This document shows, one piece after another, positions 35,893-49,938 of a DNA stretch of 64,000 nucleotides. The stretch is from Aphelocoma coerulescens. Taxonomy: Eukaryota; Chordata; Aves; Passeriformes; Corvidae. Each line of letters opens with the position of its first letter. Within the stretch, counting starts at the first letter, position 1. Position numbers and translations under genes: made by a program. The notes under the pieces are model-generated. The model made no database searches, had not been told where the DNA came from, and saw nothing but the letters and a program-made list of their open reading frames with translations. The DNA lies in contig NC_091015.1 in the NCBI RefSeq assembly GCF_041296385.1, positions 91,992,004-92,056,003 of the forward strand, written 5' to 3'.

Positions 35893-38800
35893 ACTCAAAT
35901 TCAGATGATATCGCAAACAAATATGAGTGGTGTTTTTTTAAACTTTACTTGGAGACATATCTTTTTGATAGCCCCTTGGTAACTTGTTTGTTATTAGCTG
36001 TTGCAAATCACTGAAGCTGTCTTATGATTTACACATGCTGAAGAAAATTTAGAAAATGAACACAGCATGAAATAAAATGAGACTATGTAAAATGACATTG
36101 AGGGACTACAATTTTAACGTCATGACGAATCACATACAGAGGGCTTAGTTCACAGTTTTCTGCACACAAAAGGTGTGCAAACGTAACTTCAGCTTTGGGA
36201 CTCACAAGCTTGAGTCTGGTCCTTGCATATCACCAATGGCAGTTTCCAAAGGGCACTTTATAGCCCAGTTAAGGGACAGTTATCCTTTCTCAGGTTGTGT
36301 TACGTGTAGCTTTTCAGCATGGAACTGGAATTTGATTAGCCAGATGTATCACTTGTAATTCCATAGACTTCAGATTAATGAATAAAAGGAATCTCAAGGG
36401 GTTTAGAGGAAAAAAAAATCCTGTATACATGCAGTTAGATGTTGTCAGGTTCTTACAAGGAACACCAATGAGTACATTGGTATAGTAATTAATTTCAGAA
36501 TGCCATCTAGGTGTTAATGAAAAGTTACCTGTTACATGTTCTTTCCTGTATTACAAGTATTTGATTTAAAAGAAAAAGGGAACATTGTTTTCAAATATAT
36601 TTTTCTTTATTTGTCTCTAAAATTGTCAGTTATGGGGAAAAGGATAAGCAACACAAAAATTAGCTTTCACTTGCCCCATTTGGATTAAACCCTTTGTCCT
36701 TTCTCAAATCTGTATTTAATTTTTTTATTCTTCCTGATTTAAAAGAGTTAGGTTATAAATACCAAATATTTCTTCTTTCTGCTTAGGTGGTGGCTTTTTT
36801 CTGGTTGGGGGACAGGTTGTTTTGTTTTGTCACAAGCTGATGTGCTGTGCATAGATGTGCTGTGATGGCACAGCTGCAGATTAATTGAGGATCATGCTGA
36901 TAAATCACACAGCATGGAGTTCTAGCTATAGGACATAATGTTTTCAGAGAAATTAAAAAGAAAAATTATTCCTACGGCTGCATCTCTTTCAGTTTGGTAA
37001 TGTTGTGATAATAGACCTGTATTCCTAACTGACATCCACTTGATAACATTGTTTTGGGAGAGAGAATTATAGGAAGCAAGCGGGGAGCAAATCTTCAGTA
37101 CAAACTAAATTGAGCAGAAAATACCTTAGTAATCTGTATAAAGAATAACAAATCACCTCAAAGCAACACAAAGTCATAATCCCATTTCATTTGACAGATC
37201 TCGGTTCTCTCATATAGTCTTACCTGTGTTACAGTCTTGCGTATGTGTCTTTAGGTGATTTTTTCCTGAAAAGTGTAATTTTCTCTGAGAAAGAATTTTC
37301 TGTTTTATTTCCTTCCTGTTAAAATTTTGGCAGGGGAATAACAAAATACGCTGCTTTCAACTTCAGCAGTATCCTGTGGACAGGAATGGAGAGGGAGGTG
37401 GCCAGAGGTTAAAACTCTGCAGAATCACCTTTGTAATCTGAAAGCAATATCCCCCTTACAGTGCAGAAGAATTTCTCCAAATAAGATAGTTGTAGTTTCA
37501 AAGTACTGAGCCCGTGATTGGGCTCCGTAGAGGAAATGCACTCATATGAAGACAGACAAGATTTTTCCACTCAGAATTAGAAACCTTTTAGAATGAAAGG
37601 TTGGTATCCATGACCTCTTTCCTCTGTCCCGTGAGCACAATACCTCCAGAGGCTGGTATTTTGTTCTATGTATTCTCTAATGCTTCTGTTTCCCCTTTTT
37701 AATAGAAAAATGACTTGTAACATGTCTGAGCATTTCTCAGGTGCCCCTTGACTTTTGCCATCTATTGAGGGAGAGCTGTGATTATAAATTCTTGCTCAGG
37801 GGAGTATATACCTTGTAAATCTTATCTGCCTCTGCTGAGAAAATACAGTGTTTGTGCCAGAAACTGTAGGTGTATTTGTCATCTGTTTACTGTGCAGGTG
37901 TAGTCTCTGTTTAAAGACTCATCGCATAAGATTTAGTGATGCAGGACATCCATTCCCATTTATGTACTTTGGTGTTGCATAGAAATGCAAGGTTGTCATT
38001 CAGGAAATAAAAACTCAATTCAAACACCTTTCATAAATCTCATTCTTGTAAATCTTTGCTGAACAAAAACACTGCTGTGCCTGAGGTGACTACCCAATAA
38101 AGTCTTTAAGATGACTAAATCTTTTATTAGAGGATCATTTATATTTAAAGCACTGTTAAAAATTACCAGCACATTATTTATTTTTTTTTACTCAAGATGT
38201 ACTCTTTTTTTTTTTCTTTTTAATATAAGACTAGCTACTTTTAGAACTATTCCTTTGTCATCATTTCAGCAGTTTACATGTCATTTTTATGATAGTAGTT
38301 TTTTCTTAAATGTGTCAAACAACTTTTAAACTATCATTTGCAGAAGCTAGGTTAATGTTCCAGGTGAATGTATCGCATTCTCTGGAACTGGAACACAAAT
38401 GTGATTACCTTAATGACAAAACAACTATTCCAGAGTAGAAACAACTAATTAAAATAGCTGAAGTTTAGTAAGGTGTTCTAAGAAATACCATTTGGTAGCC
38501 ACTTTTCTGCCTAGGATTGTAGTGCCCTAAATAAGAAAGAGTCAAAATCTGAAGGAGAAGATATCCGTGTGCTTGATGGCTGTGGCATGATGCAGTGCAG
38601 TCTGTTAATCTGTTATTGTCTCATACTATTTATATATCTTTTTATATATTAACTGTGACTTCTGTCCATGTGTTCAGTTTTATGCTGGCCAGATGGACAG
38701 GAAACTTCAGAAATTTCAAGAGAAGGTTGTTTTAGGAGTGAAAGCAGAAATTTAGTTGCAGTAGGCTCATCTATGTGCAGCAGTGTGGTCTGTGTGGATT

Positions 38801-40777
38801 TGCTGTGATTGGGTCATTTTGTCCCACGCACAGAATGTGAAATCATGTAGTACTGCAAAGAGGAGGTAGGTGATGTGTATGTCTCATAAAATGCCATTGC
38901 TCAGGGTTGAATTTTATCTCTAGTCAGGAATTTCCCATGATGAATTTAAGTACGTCAAATTCTGAGAGGGCAGTTGTTGATTTCTCTGCTTAAATGCTCA
39001 TGTAACAAATTAATTAAACCACATTCTTCCTAAACTGAGGGATGCAGCTCAGAGAGAGAAGGCATAATCTGAGAAAAGATCTTGGCAATAACATCTTTAG
39101 CAGCCAAAGTTGGCATCTGATTATCACATTATGTGTACGCACCATTTTTTACGTGGAGCAGCATCACTGCAACATGGTAGAAGCTGAGCCTGAGAATGAA
39201 AGTTGCATATATTAGTGAGATTAAAATCTGGCAGATTTGAAATGCAGTCAGTTCCTGGAGGTGGAAAGGAGTATTATATTTCTTAATACTGATAACTTGA
39301 AAAATGAGGCTTCTCCTCTGTTTGGTTGTAAAAAAGGAAGGAAGTCATTCCAGCTTTGAGTTGGAAATCTGAAAAAATTGAAAATATATAGTTGCAATTC
39401 TAATATCTGTGTAAAGTCCTGGTGTCCTGTTGGACTATGTGGATTTTTAAATGGTTCTTTAGCTATGTATGCTTTTGAGATACAGCCTTTGAGATAGAGG
39501 CTGTGTTACTGTGTTGGACACCCTGTAACTCTGGAACCTCATGGTGGAGTATGACTGGAGGGAAGGATATAGATTGGAGAAGGTTATGGGTGTGGAGATG
39601 TGAGACTGGGCACAGCAGTGAAGCCTGTGACAAACCTGGCTGTGGAAGAGCCTGCATTCAAGTTTTGACTTCAGGTTTCACTGACATCTCATTGAGCACT
39701 GTTGCCAGATAAGCTTGGACAGGAACTCACTCAGCCACTGTATCTATTAAACTGAAATACAAGTTTCTAAGATACAAATTCTGTCACCATTGCTGCTCAC
39801 TGAAATATTCATCTACCTGTTTCTGCACTAAAATTTGCTTAGAGGTACAAAAATCTTAATAGATTGCTTCATTCATAAGGTCATTTGCTTCCATTGCCAA
39901 ACCTGCTGGAACCAGGTGATTTCAGATTGACACCAGCTAATTGCCTAATGAAGCCATAAGTGAAATAATTAGTGGTAAAGAAATGCCAAGTCTAAATTGG
40001 TGATTAAGAAAATACGGCCTTATGCTGAGGGTTAGGCAGTGGCAGTTATACAACTTCCCCCAATAAAAAAAAAAGGAATCTAAGACACAATGTGAGAATG
40101 TGCAAACTCAAGTGGAACAATATAGACAAAAGCCTTCAAAGTGACCAGGTAACAGCTGTAATGTAAATAGAGGAGTAGCTCAGAAACCAAGGAAGCAGTA
40201 TTTTCTTTGACTGACTGTTTCTGCATTATAGAAAAACATCAGTTTCTAAGCAAAGGAATGCCTTATTGTTACAATTAGTGTTAGATCTAAGAATACTCCT
40301 AGGAAATGGAACTGAAAGGATACCTCAGTGCAGCAGCAAGTTCAGTTCTTCAGTCTTCAAAGATTGTCAGTTTCTGTATTGTAAGACTTAGCAAGCACAA
40401 TATACAGAGCACAAGTGATGTTTCCTTGGTTTCTCTAAAACAAGGAATTCTGCAAATCAATGGCATGAAGATATTACAGTGGTCAGAATATTATTTTAAG
40501 AGTTTTGAAAGAATCAAGTAGCAAATGGTTGGAACATACACTCACTTTGAATGCGTTTATGACCTTCATTAGGATTAGTACTTTACAGCTGCCAGCAATG
40601 GCAATGAGCCTGTTAAATAATTCAGAGGCCCTGAGTATTTCCCATAGCAGTAGGAGCGTAGCAGCTAAACAGCTACCTGTGTGATGGCATCTGATAGACA
40701 CAAGGATGTTGTCTTGATAAAAGGGCTTCCTCTTCACCATGTCATGAAAACATCTGATGATAAAAATATTACTGAAT

Positions 40778-40820
40778 ACCTACTTGTACCAGCTTGTAGA
40801 CATACTAATTACAAGTAGGT
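40778..40820. repeat. Short hairpin-forming inverted repeat
   Basis: acctacttgta and its exact reverse complement tacaagtaggt, 11 bp each, with a 21-base loop. Confidence 0.7.
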
Positions 40821-41580
40821 GTGACAGCCAGGTATAACCAGTGCTTGAGGAAATTATGACTAACATGTCCGTGGGTGGAAAAGAAGCCTTTTTTGCTATG
40901 CACCATCCTGTTCTGTATCAATTTCTTTAGTTTGCTTGCATTTCCCCTGTACACTGTGCTATGTTCCCTTAAAAGACATGTCTTGTACAGAAGGAAGACC
41001 TATTTGCCATGGCCAGCTGTTTAAGGCACTGAGCTGAGCATGGGGAAGCTGACTGGAGGGAAGGAGGTTGTATTTCCCTGGGTTTACACAGAACAGGAGC
41101 ATCTGTAGAAAGCTGGACAGTCCTGGAAGCCCTAAAGGGTTGATTTTAGGTGGGTAGGGTTAGGTTTGAAAGCAAAAGCTGGCTGGCTGGTGAAAAGCCC
41201 ATCTCATGAGGATGCAAAAAGCAGATTTGCTAACAAGTCCTTTTTATTTGTCTCTGGCTGAGAATTGGGAGATTGGAATTTTCATTGCAAGGTAAACTAA
41301 ACAGGACAAAATAAAGAGTGCAGAGAAGTGAGGGAGGAGCAAATGGAAAACAAGAGAAACAGAAAGTTGTAGTAGTTTTGATGGTGTTTTTCCTGTTTTG
41401 AGTGTGAGAAGTCACGTTGCAAAGTTGTCAACTTCTACAGAATTTCTGGGGTGTTGGTATTTGCATAAGGTCCTAAGTATTTTAAATCAAAATTGGAGCC
41501 TTGTATCTTGAAATCCTGCAGTGTTTGCTTTTTTTTTTTGTTTTGTTCTCACTTTGCATGTCTTAAGTACAAAATTCCTT

Positions 41581-41596
41581 GTGTGTGTGTGTGTGT
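41581..41596 (+). repeat. (GT)8 microsatellite
   Basis: Eight uninterrupted GT units; likely length-variable between individuals. Confidence 0.95.
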
Positions 41597-44500
41597 AGTT
41601 TGAGCAGAGGATATGATAGTGCCTTTATCAAATCTTAACAGCCTTAGAGGTAGTTGCTAATATCAATTACAGGGAAGGTTTTTTCCCCCCCTTTCAGTAA
41701 ATATTTTCAGTTTCCCTCAACCATGTATTTCTCTAAAATTTTATACTTCCCATGTGGAAAAGTGCTTCTAAAAGTAACTGCTAAGCAAATTATTATTATT
41801 ATTTCTTACTTATTATTGTTATATATAATACCATGTATCTTGAACAGTATTAAGATTGATTGTTTGTGCTTGTTCCTTTGGATTGCCAATTCGCTACTAC
41901 CTTGATTAACATCTATTTTATTAAACTTCTTTTGCAAAAAGGCTGGTACATGCCTTTAAACACTCATTTCAGCATTTTGAGATAAAGTGTTTGCATATCC
42001 CAAGCTTGATGAGTTTTTTCCTAATTGATAGAGAATGCACTGTGTTATTTTTATGGTATATTAGGTGAGAAAAGTATCTGCTTTATAAATCTTACTGTAG
42101 ATTTGGTACCAACAGAATGCAATACATTTATATCATTTATGAATTCATGGAGGGATGGTGGACTACCTTGCACTGAAAAGATATCTTACTGGGATCCAAT
42201 TTTAAACTATAACGTGAGAGTATCAATCAACTGCAAGTGCAAATCAGTGAAGGAAAAAAATGAAGGGAGAAAAGAAAGAAAATAATTTTGAAATGTCTGT
42301 GAAAGAAACTAGAAGTTTAGCACAGGAACTGAATGTCTAATATCAAATAATAAGAGGAAAATTTTACAAGGTAATATCCACAAATCAAACAGCAGCATCA
42401 GCAAAGTAATTTTCGTCAAGGAGGTATAGCAAGATAATTCTCATTAATGAATTTATTATTTCTGAGGGTCTGATCCTTCTTACATTAACTGGGCAAATAT
42501 ACTCTGGCTTCTGACAAGTCTGAACTTTTTAGCAGTTCATATGCAAACTTGATCTCCCAAGATGCTCAGGTATGGTGTAATACTATCCCTGCCTAGATCA
42601 ATTTGTTCTTGCTTTTTACATTTTGTTAGTTGTTTCTGACATCTGCCACAGATGTGAAAAGAACATTCAAAAGCTGAAAGTGAATTTCTGAGTATCACAT
42701 TATGAGACTATGAGTGTATTTAGTGATACACCTAAATTATCAGCATTGATATAAAAGTTGTGATATCTTTGTTAATACTATGCAAAAGCCAAAGGAAATT
42801 ATAAAGACTGTCTTTTCTATATGCAATTTCTGCAATCAGGAGAACCATAATCAGGGCATGTATCAGGTCTTTGGAGGGTTTTCATTATATTTGACAGGGG
42901 TTTTTCTTTCTCTTTGACAAACATTAGTAAGAACATACTAAATGTCTGTGTGGTACCCCAGATGTTCTGTGTGCTGGGTATGTGATTTTGGTTGGAGTAG
43001 TGAGGGGCTGAGATGATACAGTATCTTTAAGGTATTAATGATATGACAGATTAAAGCAAGATCTTAAATCTTTAGGTGACAAACTGACATCACTGAGACT
43101 GTAGTTCTCGATTTGCACAGTGTGAAATGCTCACTTGGAAAATTCTCACTTCGGAAATTCTCAGTGAAACCCTTCTCTCAACCCAAAATTAAGATTCTCC
43201 TTTACAAGGTCATTTTTACGTTGAAGTTTAAAATGTTGTTAACTTACAGAGTTTTTTTGGCCTACAGCTGAGCATGTAATTTTTTCTACTGGGTCTTTGC
43301 TGGCTGCAGCAGGGAGTAAATGCTGTGACCCTCCCTCCAGCATGAGCCAGCCTCAGATGCAGGTCATGGACTGTGCAAGGCCCTCCTGTATGCCTGGAGT
43401 AGGGCACTTGGGAGGGGAGGTTGGGTGCCAGTCACCCTCTCCTTGTGTCTCTGCAAGGCCACTGTGCTGAGCAGTCCCAGGAGGAAGCTGTGGGGAGGCC
43501 GACCAGTGCAAAAGGAGCAAGCAGAGCTTCAGAAATTTACCTGACATTCAGAATCCACTGAATTTCCATGTAAGTTCTTAAAAAGTGAGGGGAGAAGTCA
43601 CTATTGAAAGTAGTGTTTTCGTGGGTGGTCACTTACATAAGACATAGTACAGGATAAGTAAGTTTTTGAGGCCTTCTGCTTCTTTGATTTTAATCTCAAT
43701 CTCCTTGTCAGTTTTGGGAGTTTGGAAGAGCAGAAGGTCTGGTTTTGTGGACCCCTTTACCTTCAAGCTGCACAAAACTAACCTGCTTCTTTACAGTGTG
43801 GTTATGACTTTTGGTTTTACCTTTATGTAGAGGAAGAATAGGGTCAGCGGTAGATCCGGGGCAACAACATGACTTGACCATGATTCTGCTTCAACCAGGC
43901 CAGATCTCAGGCTGGTGGGAGAGGGAAAAGTGGCCCATTTCTCCAGAAACAGTACTGTCACAATTCCTTCTTGTCCCTCTCTTCCCTTGCTGGGGCAAAC
44001 CCCCTGTCCTTGTCATCTCGCCTACACTGAGCTGGTTCTGGTCAAAGTGTAGCTGACTTGGATTTGAGAGGAGAGTCAAATGCAAAAGTTAGAGAAAGGG
44101 GTGTGTTCAATTTAAAAACAGGCGAAAAGGTTGCATGACCATATGCAAATGTACCTGGTATGTGAATTCTTTCTGGTTCAGTCCAGGTATGTGCCTTCTG
44201 GATGCCCTGTGCTCAGAGAAGATTTACTGTGCTGGGTGAGGAAATTGACTTCTTAATTTGTTTCATTAGACATAATCACTCTGGCTTTGCTGTTTGAATA
44301 GCTAAATAGAAGGGAGATCTCAATAGCTTGCCATAGCCTAAAGAGCCACACTTCAGTCAGCAGGTTTGGCTACCAAAGGGATTTGTTTAAGGAAGAGAAG
44401 TATATTGGTAGAAGATGACTTTGCTTCAGTTTTACATACACTTAATTGTGTAAAAAGGTCTGCTAAAGCATAACCCTTTTACAGTCAGTGACAGTGGCTG

Positions 44501-45383
44501 TAGTCAAGTTAGATGTAGAAGTTTTTCTAAAGTTTTAGCTGTTTGGATTTTTTTTTTTCTTTTAATTGATCCGGGTAACACTGTCCGAATAAGCTCAATT
44601 GTGAATGTTTAAGTCATAGATTTATCTCATTGTCATATTCTGAATATGGCACTTCTGTGTTCATTGTGATAAAATTCAAAAGGAAGTAACAGTCTGCTAG
44701 GAAGATAATTTGAGAAACGGATCAGAGTGACTTGAGAAGCTTGTAGGTGTTAGAATGACAGCCAGTTTCAGTTCATATAAATACCTATTTTGATAACAAG
44801 ACAAAGGAGAAAATAGAAAGAAAACTTTTCAAATAATTTAAAAACAATCATGATTTTCATTGAACTGTCTTGCAAAGAAGTTGAAGGAAATACTGTGGAA
44901 TATTTTGCAAAGCAATCAACATTACAATGAAGCTCTTGTTTTCAGCAGTGTTGGTGTTGTAGAGTATTTTTGCAATTCCCCATATAATTTGTCAAAAGGT
45001 AGCAGCATCTTGTATGGAGTGACAATGCTTAAGAGTATGCTATGTCAGTATACAATTACATTTTCTCTTTTTCACTTGAAAATATTTCTAGTATTTTCTC
45101 TAACTTGTTTTATTACTCTTTTTCTCACAAGGCACCCGATTTTGGTTTTGAACTCTGTATTTTCTGTTAAAATGTGATGTTTGTCTTTCTTTCTAACCCT
45201 GAATTTAGCATGATTTGTGCATGGAATGTTTAAATATGCTGATGCTGTTAATGTTTTGGAACTGATGCAGTTTTTTGGAAAGGTCTGTGTGTCTTAATTA
45301 CTCATTTCTTAAGGAGAAATACACACTAGTAAATAAACCAAAACAATACATGTAAAATATTGCTATATGAATGAGCAAATGTG

Positions 45384-45520
45384 ATCATAGACTGGTTTGG
45401 ATTGGAAGGGACCTTTAGGGTCATCCAGTTTCAGCCCCCTGCAGTGAAGGGACCCTTTCAGCTAGATCAGGTTGCTCAAACTCCATCCAGCCTGACCTTG
45501 AGCACTTCCAGAGATGGAGT
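45384..45520 (-). repeat. CR1 LINE 3' fragment
   Basis: Begins atcatagactggtttggatt and reads aagggacctttagggtcatc, then cagcctgaccttgagcactt and ccagagatgg. About 137 bases of the reversed CR1 3' end remain. Confidence 0.92.
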
Positions 45521-46904
45521 AATAGATAAGTGGGTAATCCCACTTTCTTATGTTTGCAATAAAGTTATGATACTTGCTATTGTAAAATTAAAACTTCAGA
45601 ACCATAAGAAAAAAATAAAATAAGTAAAAAATTCAATATAAATTTAAAATTTTCAGATGTTGTAATTTTGACAGGTACAAGGTCATACAAAACCATGGTA
45701 ATTGTATTTGAAGCTCACTGTATTTTCTTTGCTGAGACTTCGAGATAAAATGCTTAAAATCACTTTCATGGACTTATAATGTATTAAATATTTATTTTTA
45801 AATGTGCATGCCAATGAAAAATCATTGGGAAATCTGTTATAAAAACATATCTCTTCAGTATGAGGTTTTGTCTGCAGTTGAGCATATGAATTTGACCCAG
45901 CTGAAAATAGCCCTGGACTTTTGGCAAAAGTATTCTTGTTGTCTTGGGACAGGAGGAAATGGCAACCACCATGAGTTCATGTGCCACTTCAAACAGTCCA
46001 AATTTTCTGAGCAGAGCCAGCATTTAATTTGTATCTGTCTGCAGGCCAAAGATGGTGTGGGTATTGGTCCTCTTGCCCTTACAGTGATAATCCATTTGCT
46101 ATTAACTGCACTTGGGTTCAAAAATACTGTGTGTTTAATCTGGTGGACTGGATCTCCACTACCCGGTGCTGTAACAAAGAAATATAACAGGCTACAAGAG
46201 AGATTAATAAGATTTTTGAGTCGCAGAGGCATTAAGTCAGTCTAAAGCTATTGGTTAAGCTTCTCAGAGCTGGTAATGCATTAATCTTGAGCTGTAGTGT
46301 ATGACCACAGCCGCTGCTGGCGTGCATTAAGACATGTACGTGGTCACCTTGTGCTTAGCTGTTTTTCAGACTGAGTTAGCAATAACACTCTCCTGAGTCT
46401 TAACTTAAGGTGAAATTTGCAGGAGATGGGTTAACAAAGCATATGCAGTGATTCTCAGTATCAGGTGTTTGGTTTTACCTGCTTTATGGATAGCAGGGCT
46501 GCAAATCTGGGATTGCTGGGTATTTCTTCTGTCATAGAGCCATCTGTCTCAGTTTGGACTCTTGAGCCTGCTTTGATCCTCCTTCTGCTGATGTCCACCC
46601 CTTTAAGGACTGCAAAAGCCTCACTCAGTGGTGGTTGTGAACCTTAGCTTGACTATTCCCATGCTGCTTTTGCACTTCCTTCATTTTGTGTTAGTGCAGT
46701 TAGAACCCCAGGTGAAAACACCTCTCCAATCTGTTTAATTGGTTTTAAGGTCTTCTAGTCCAGAACTGGCATGTCATTTAGAAATTTGTTTGATGGTTAT
46801 TTCCTTCTAAGGTTTTGAAAATGACAGTGTTGCTTGTTTCTTTTTGTTTGTTTTTTTTTCTCATTCTTTTTGAACCCTTGTTTTATATGTGTGTGTTTTT
46901 TTTT

Positions 46905-46916
46905 TCCTCTGCCTAG
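46905..46916 (+). other. CTNND2: candidate alternative 3' splice site, exon C
   Basis: A run of T followed by cctctgcctag ends at 46916, a strong-looking acceptor 66 nt before the acceptor used for the known protein. Use of it would add exactly 22 codons beginning [10 protein letters not shown] with no stop and in the correct phase. The sequence supports the site; usage is not shown. Confidence 0.45.
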
Positions 46917-46982
46917 ACCTGGTTAACCAGTTCTGTGAACAGGTCCTCAATTTTTTACTTTGTCCCTACTTTCCTGTCGTAG

Positions 46983-47235
46983 CCCCATCTTCCCCTGGTG
47001 TCGACTCCGTACCCTTACAGCGCACAGGCAGTCAACACGGCACACAGAACGCAACCGCGACCTTCCAGAGGGCCAGCTATGCGGCCGGCCCAGCCTCCAA
47101 TTACGCAGACCCCTACCGACAGCTGCAGTATTGTCCTTCTGTTGAATCACCATACAGCAAATCTGGGCCAGCCATCCCACCCGAAGGGACCTTGGCTAGG
47201 TCACCTTCCATTGATAGCATTCAGAAAGATCCCAG
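46983..47235 (+). CDS. CTNND2: CTNND2 internal coding exon C (just before ARM repeats)
   Basis: A 253-bp exon entered in phase 1 after ttcctgtcgtag and left in phase 2 before gtgggt. The G from exon B plus CC makes Ala, so the junction reads [21 protein letters not shown]. It continues [38 protein letters not shown] and [16 protein letters not shown], then the first two bases of an Arg codon. In vertebrate catenin delta-2 the following residues (EFGWRDPELPEV) open the first armadillo repeat, so this exon is the last of the linker. The reading frame also stays open upstream of the chosen acceptor back to 46889 and past the donor to 47290, so alternative splice use is possible. The chosen acceptor is supported because it reproduces the known protein exactly at the junction. 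Confidence 0.97.
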
Positions 47236-48231
47236 GTGGGTGAAACCTTCTTCATTGTCTTCTATTTCTTGCTCGTGCGGAGGTTTGTAATTGCAACTTG
47301 CTTTGCGTGTTTCTGCTGTTGGATATAAAAAAAAGCCCAACTGTGGTGGTACATGAAAAACTTTGTTTGCATGATGACAGCATAGTCCTAATGCTTCACC
47401 TTGGAAAGCTCTCATGAGTTCTTCTGTGCAATTAAATGATTGGTGTATTCTTGAATGTGTGTGTTTAGCCTGCTTTCAGTAGTGCCACCCCTCAAAAGCT
47501 TTAAGAAAAGTAATTTTCTCTGGAAATGGGAGGAGGGGAGTTGCTGTTGACTCTGTAGCCGTTGTGGATTGAATTTTCAAGTTGCTTCTTGGGCAGAAGT
47601 TGTTGCAGTTCTTGATTTGTCTACATTTAATGTTTATAAATGCTGCAGAAAAGGATATTTCGGTATTGTCCAGTGAGACTGAGCAATGTGAAAGCAGCAT
47701 GTAACCAGGCTTATGTTCCACACCATGTGTTGTACAGGCTTCCAATGCCAGTATGTAGTAAAAGAATGTATGATTACAGCTTTGCAGAAATGGTTATTAC
47801 TGTGCATGCTTTTCAGATATTTATCTCAACTTTTAATGTTGCTAATGACCATCTTCATCTACTTAAGGAAGATGCAAGGAAGAAGCTTAATAGCCCAAGA
47901 AGGCACATAGATTAGAGAGAGAATTTTCTGGGAAATTCTTTGAGTTCCATGATAACAGCAAAAAAAATGCTAGCTGGAGTCCTCAATGCACTTTGTGGTT
48001 TTGTTGAGTTTTCTGAGAGAAAAAAAAGCAATTCTCTTTGGTAACTTGAGTTTAAACTTGTTGAAAGTGTTAATTTATTTCAAGGTTGTATTTTGGCAGA
48101 TGGTGTGATTTATTTATTTATTTGTTTGTTGTAATGTGTAATTTAATGATAGGAGAGTCCAAAAATTTGCCTGCAACAAAAATGCTGGAGGTTTTTAAGT
48201 GACAATTTGAAGAGACTTCTTTCCCAAAATG

Positions 48232-48247
48232 AAAAAAAAAAAAAAAA
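48232..48247 (+). repeat. poly(A) run
   Basis: Sixteen consecutive A in the intron downstream of exon C. Confidence 0.95.
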
Positions 48248-49938
48248 TTCTTCTCTACTTGTTTAGCATTATAGCAGTTCTTTCTCTCTCTCCACCCAGG
48301 AACAGAACAGCAGATAACATTTTACAGCACATCAGAAACATCACTGCTTGCAGAGTTTTACTTGTTGAGAACACTTCTGTCTTCAACCTTTTTTTTTCCC
48401 CCTTAGCTTTAACTGCAGAAATTTGAAAAAAATATGAATTTAATTGCTCCCCTTCTTCCCCCTGCCCCAAAACAAACATTGGTAACTAGAGGGAAAAGGT
48501 TTCTGAAACAGTGGTATTATATTTGTATCCCAGAATATAAGAGCCCATGTAGAAAAAAGAGCTTTGCTTTGTAATTGTCTTCTGTTGAAACTTAAAGAAA
48601 CTTACATTAGGAGTGCACTAAAGCAGAGGAGAAATGACTGTAATCTGTATGAAATGTTTTTAGGAGAAGCATGATGGTGTTGAAGATACTATTCCCTATA
48701 AAGAGGAAAGACACATTTACAGTATCTCTACAGGTCTTAGACATAATATCTTTTTAAGAAAAGCTTGTTTCTGTTCAGTTGCTTTGCTATCACTTTGCAA
48801 CTGTTAGCCAGTTAATGTATAGGATACATGCTTGTAAAAGATTTCTTCTTAGAGGTTTTTCATTTGCTTCTTTTTTGGTTCTTCCTTGTCTTGTGATACC
48901 ATTTGTACATTCATGAGTATTGATTTCTGTAGGTAAAGTAGGAGCAGGCAGGCATCTAGGTATAAATTAAACTTCATAAACCCTTTAGAGGGGATCATTA
49001 AGTATTATTACCAGTTACTATTAGATGGATTGGAAATTTGTACAAAACTTTTGTTAAGTAGGTTTGCATTCTCTTGATTTCATTCATTTGATCCACGGGC
49101 TGTGTGTGGTATATATTACTATTTCTGCTCTTGCATGTTGGTTTGAATCATTCTGATAAAGAAATGTCAGAAACACCCTTGATTATGTTATGCCTTAGTC
49201 CCCAGAAACCATACTCCACCAAGGGAGACTGACTTGTGAAACTTTTCAGACACCAAACCTACCTGTCCAAGCAGAGGTCCAAAAAAATATGCAGTGGCAG
49301 AGGAAGATCTGCAAGACAAAAGCACACTATTTGCAGGCTTTTGATTAGCATTTCCTGTGTGTCAGGCAGCTCAAGATGAAAAATAGATATCCAGAAAAGA
49401 TTGTACTCACCCTAATAAGCAATCAGCATTCCTAAAACTGAACATCATTTTCTGGATCTTTAATTCTGACAGAATTTCTGTCTGAAGGCCCAGAAAAGTG
49501 GTTGGCAGGCACTGATGTAATTGACAATTTTTTCCATTGTTTTCACCATGTAGTTTGTCTTACTGATACTCCCAATTTTAAATATGTGTTCTGAGCTGAT
49601 ATTTGGCAGATGAAATTTTAGCTCAACATCTGTTCTGCATCATCCAGCTGTCATAAAATGCAGTTCAGTGTTCATTAACTTAAAGTTTAGGACAAAAACT
49701 TTAAAAAAAAAAGGGGGATTAAGATGTTTACAATCAAGTTTGTGGCAGGAGATAATTTTTAATTTATGCAGGTAGACTGTTAACTCATAGGAGCTCATAA
49801 ACCAGGTAGTAAAAGCTTTACACATACATACTGTTGGAGAGTGAAGCTTTGTTGTTTAAAAAGGAAGTAAGTCCCATATCACTGTCAGAAAAAAACCCAT
49901 AAGTTCTGCTTATGGGAAACGGAACAGTTCATATCATT

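Noticed and set aside
43800..44060. Possible second LTR or repeat because of changed base composition
   Set aside because: No TG...CA ends, polyadenylation signal or target duplication could be identified.
45802..46245. 147-codon + frame and 125-codon - frame
   Set aside because: No recognisable domain, no splice context in the CTNND2 frame and no sign of coding bias by eye.
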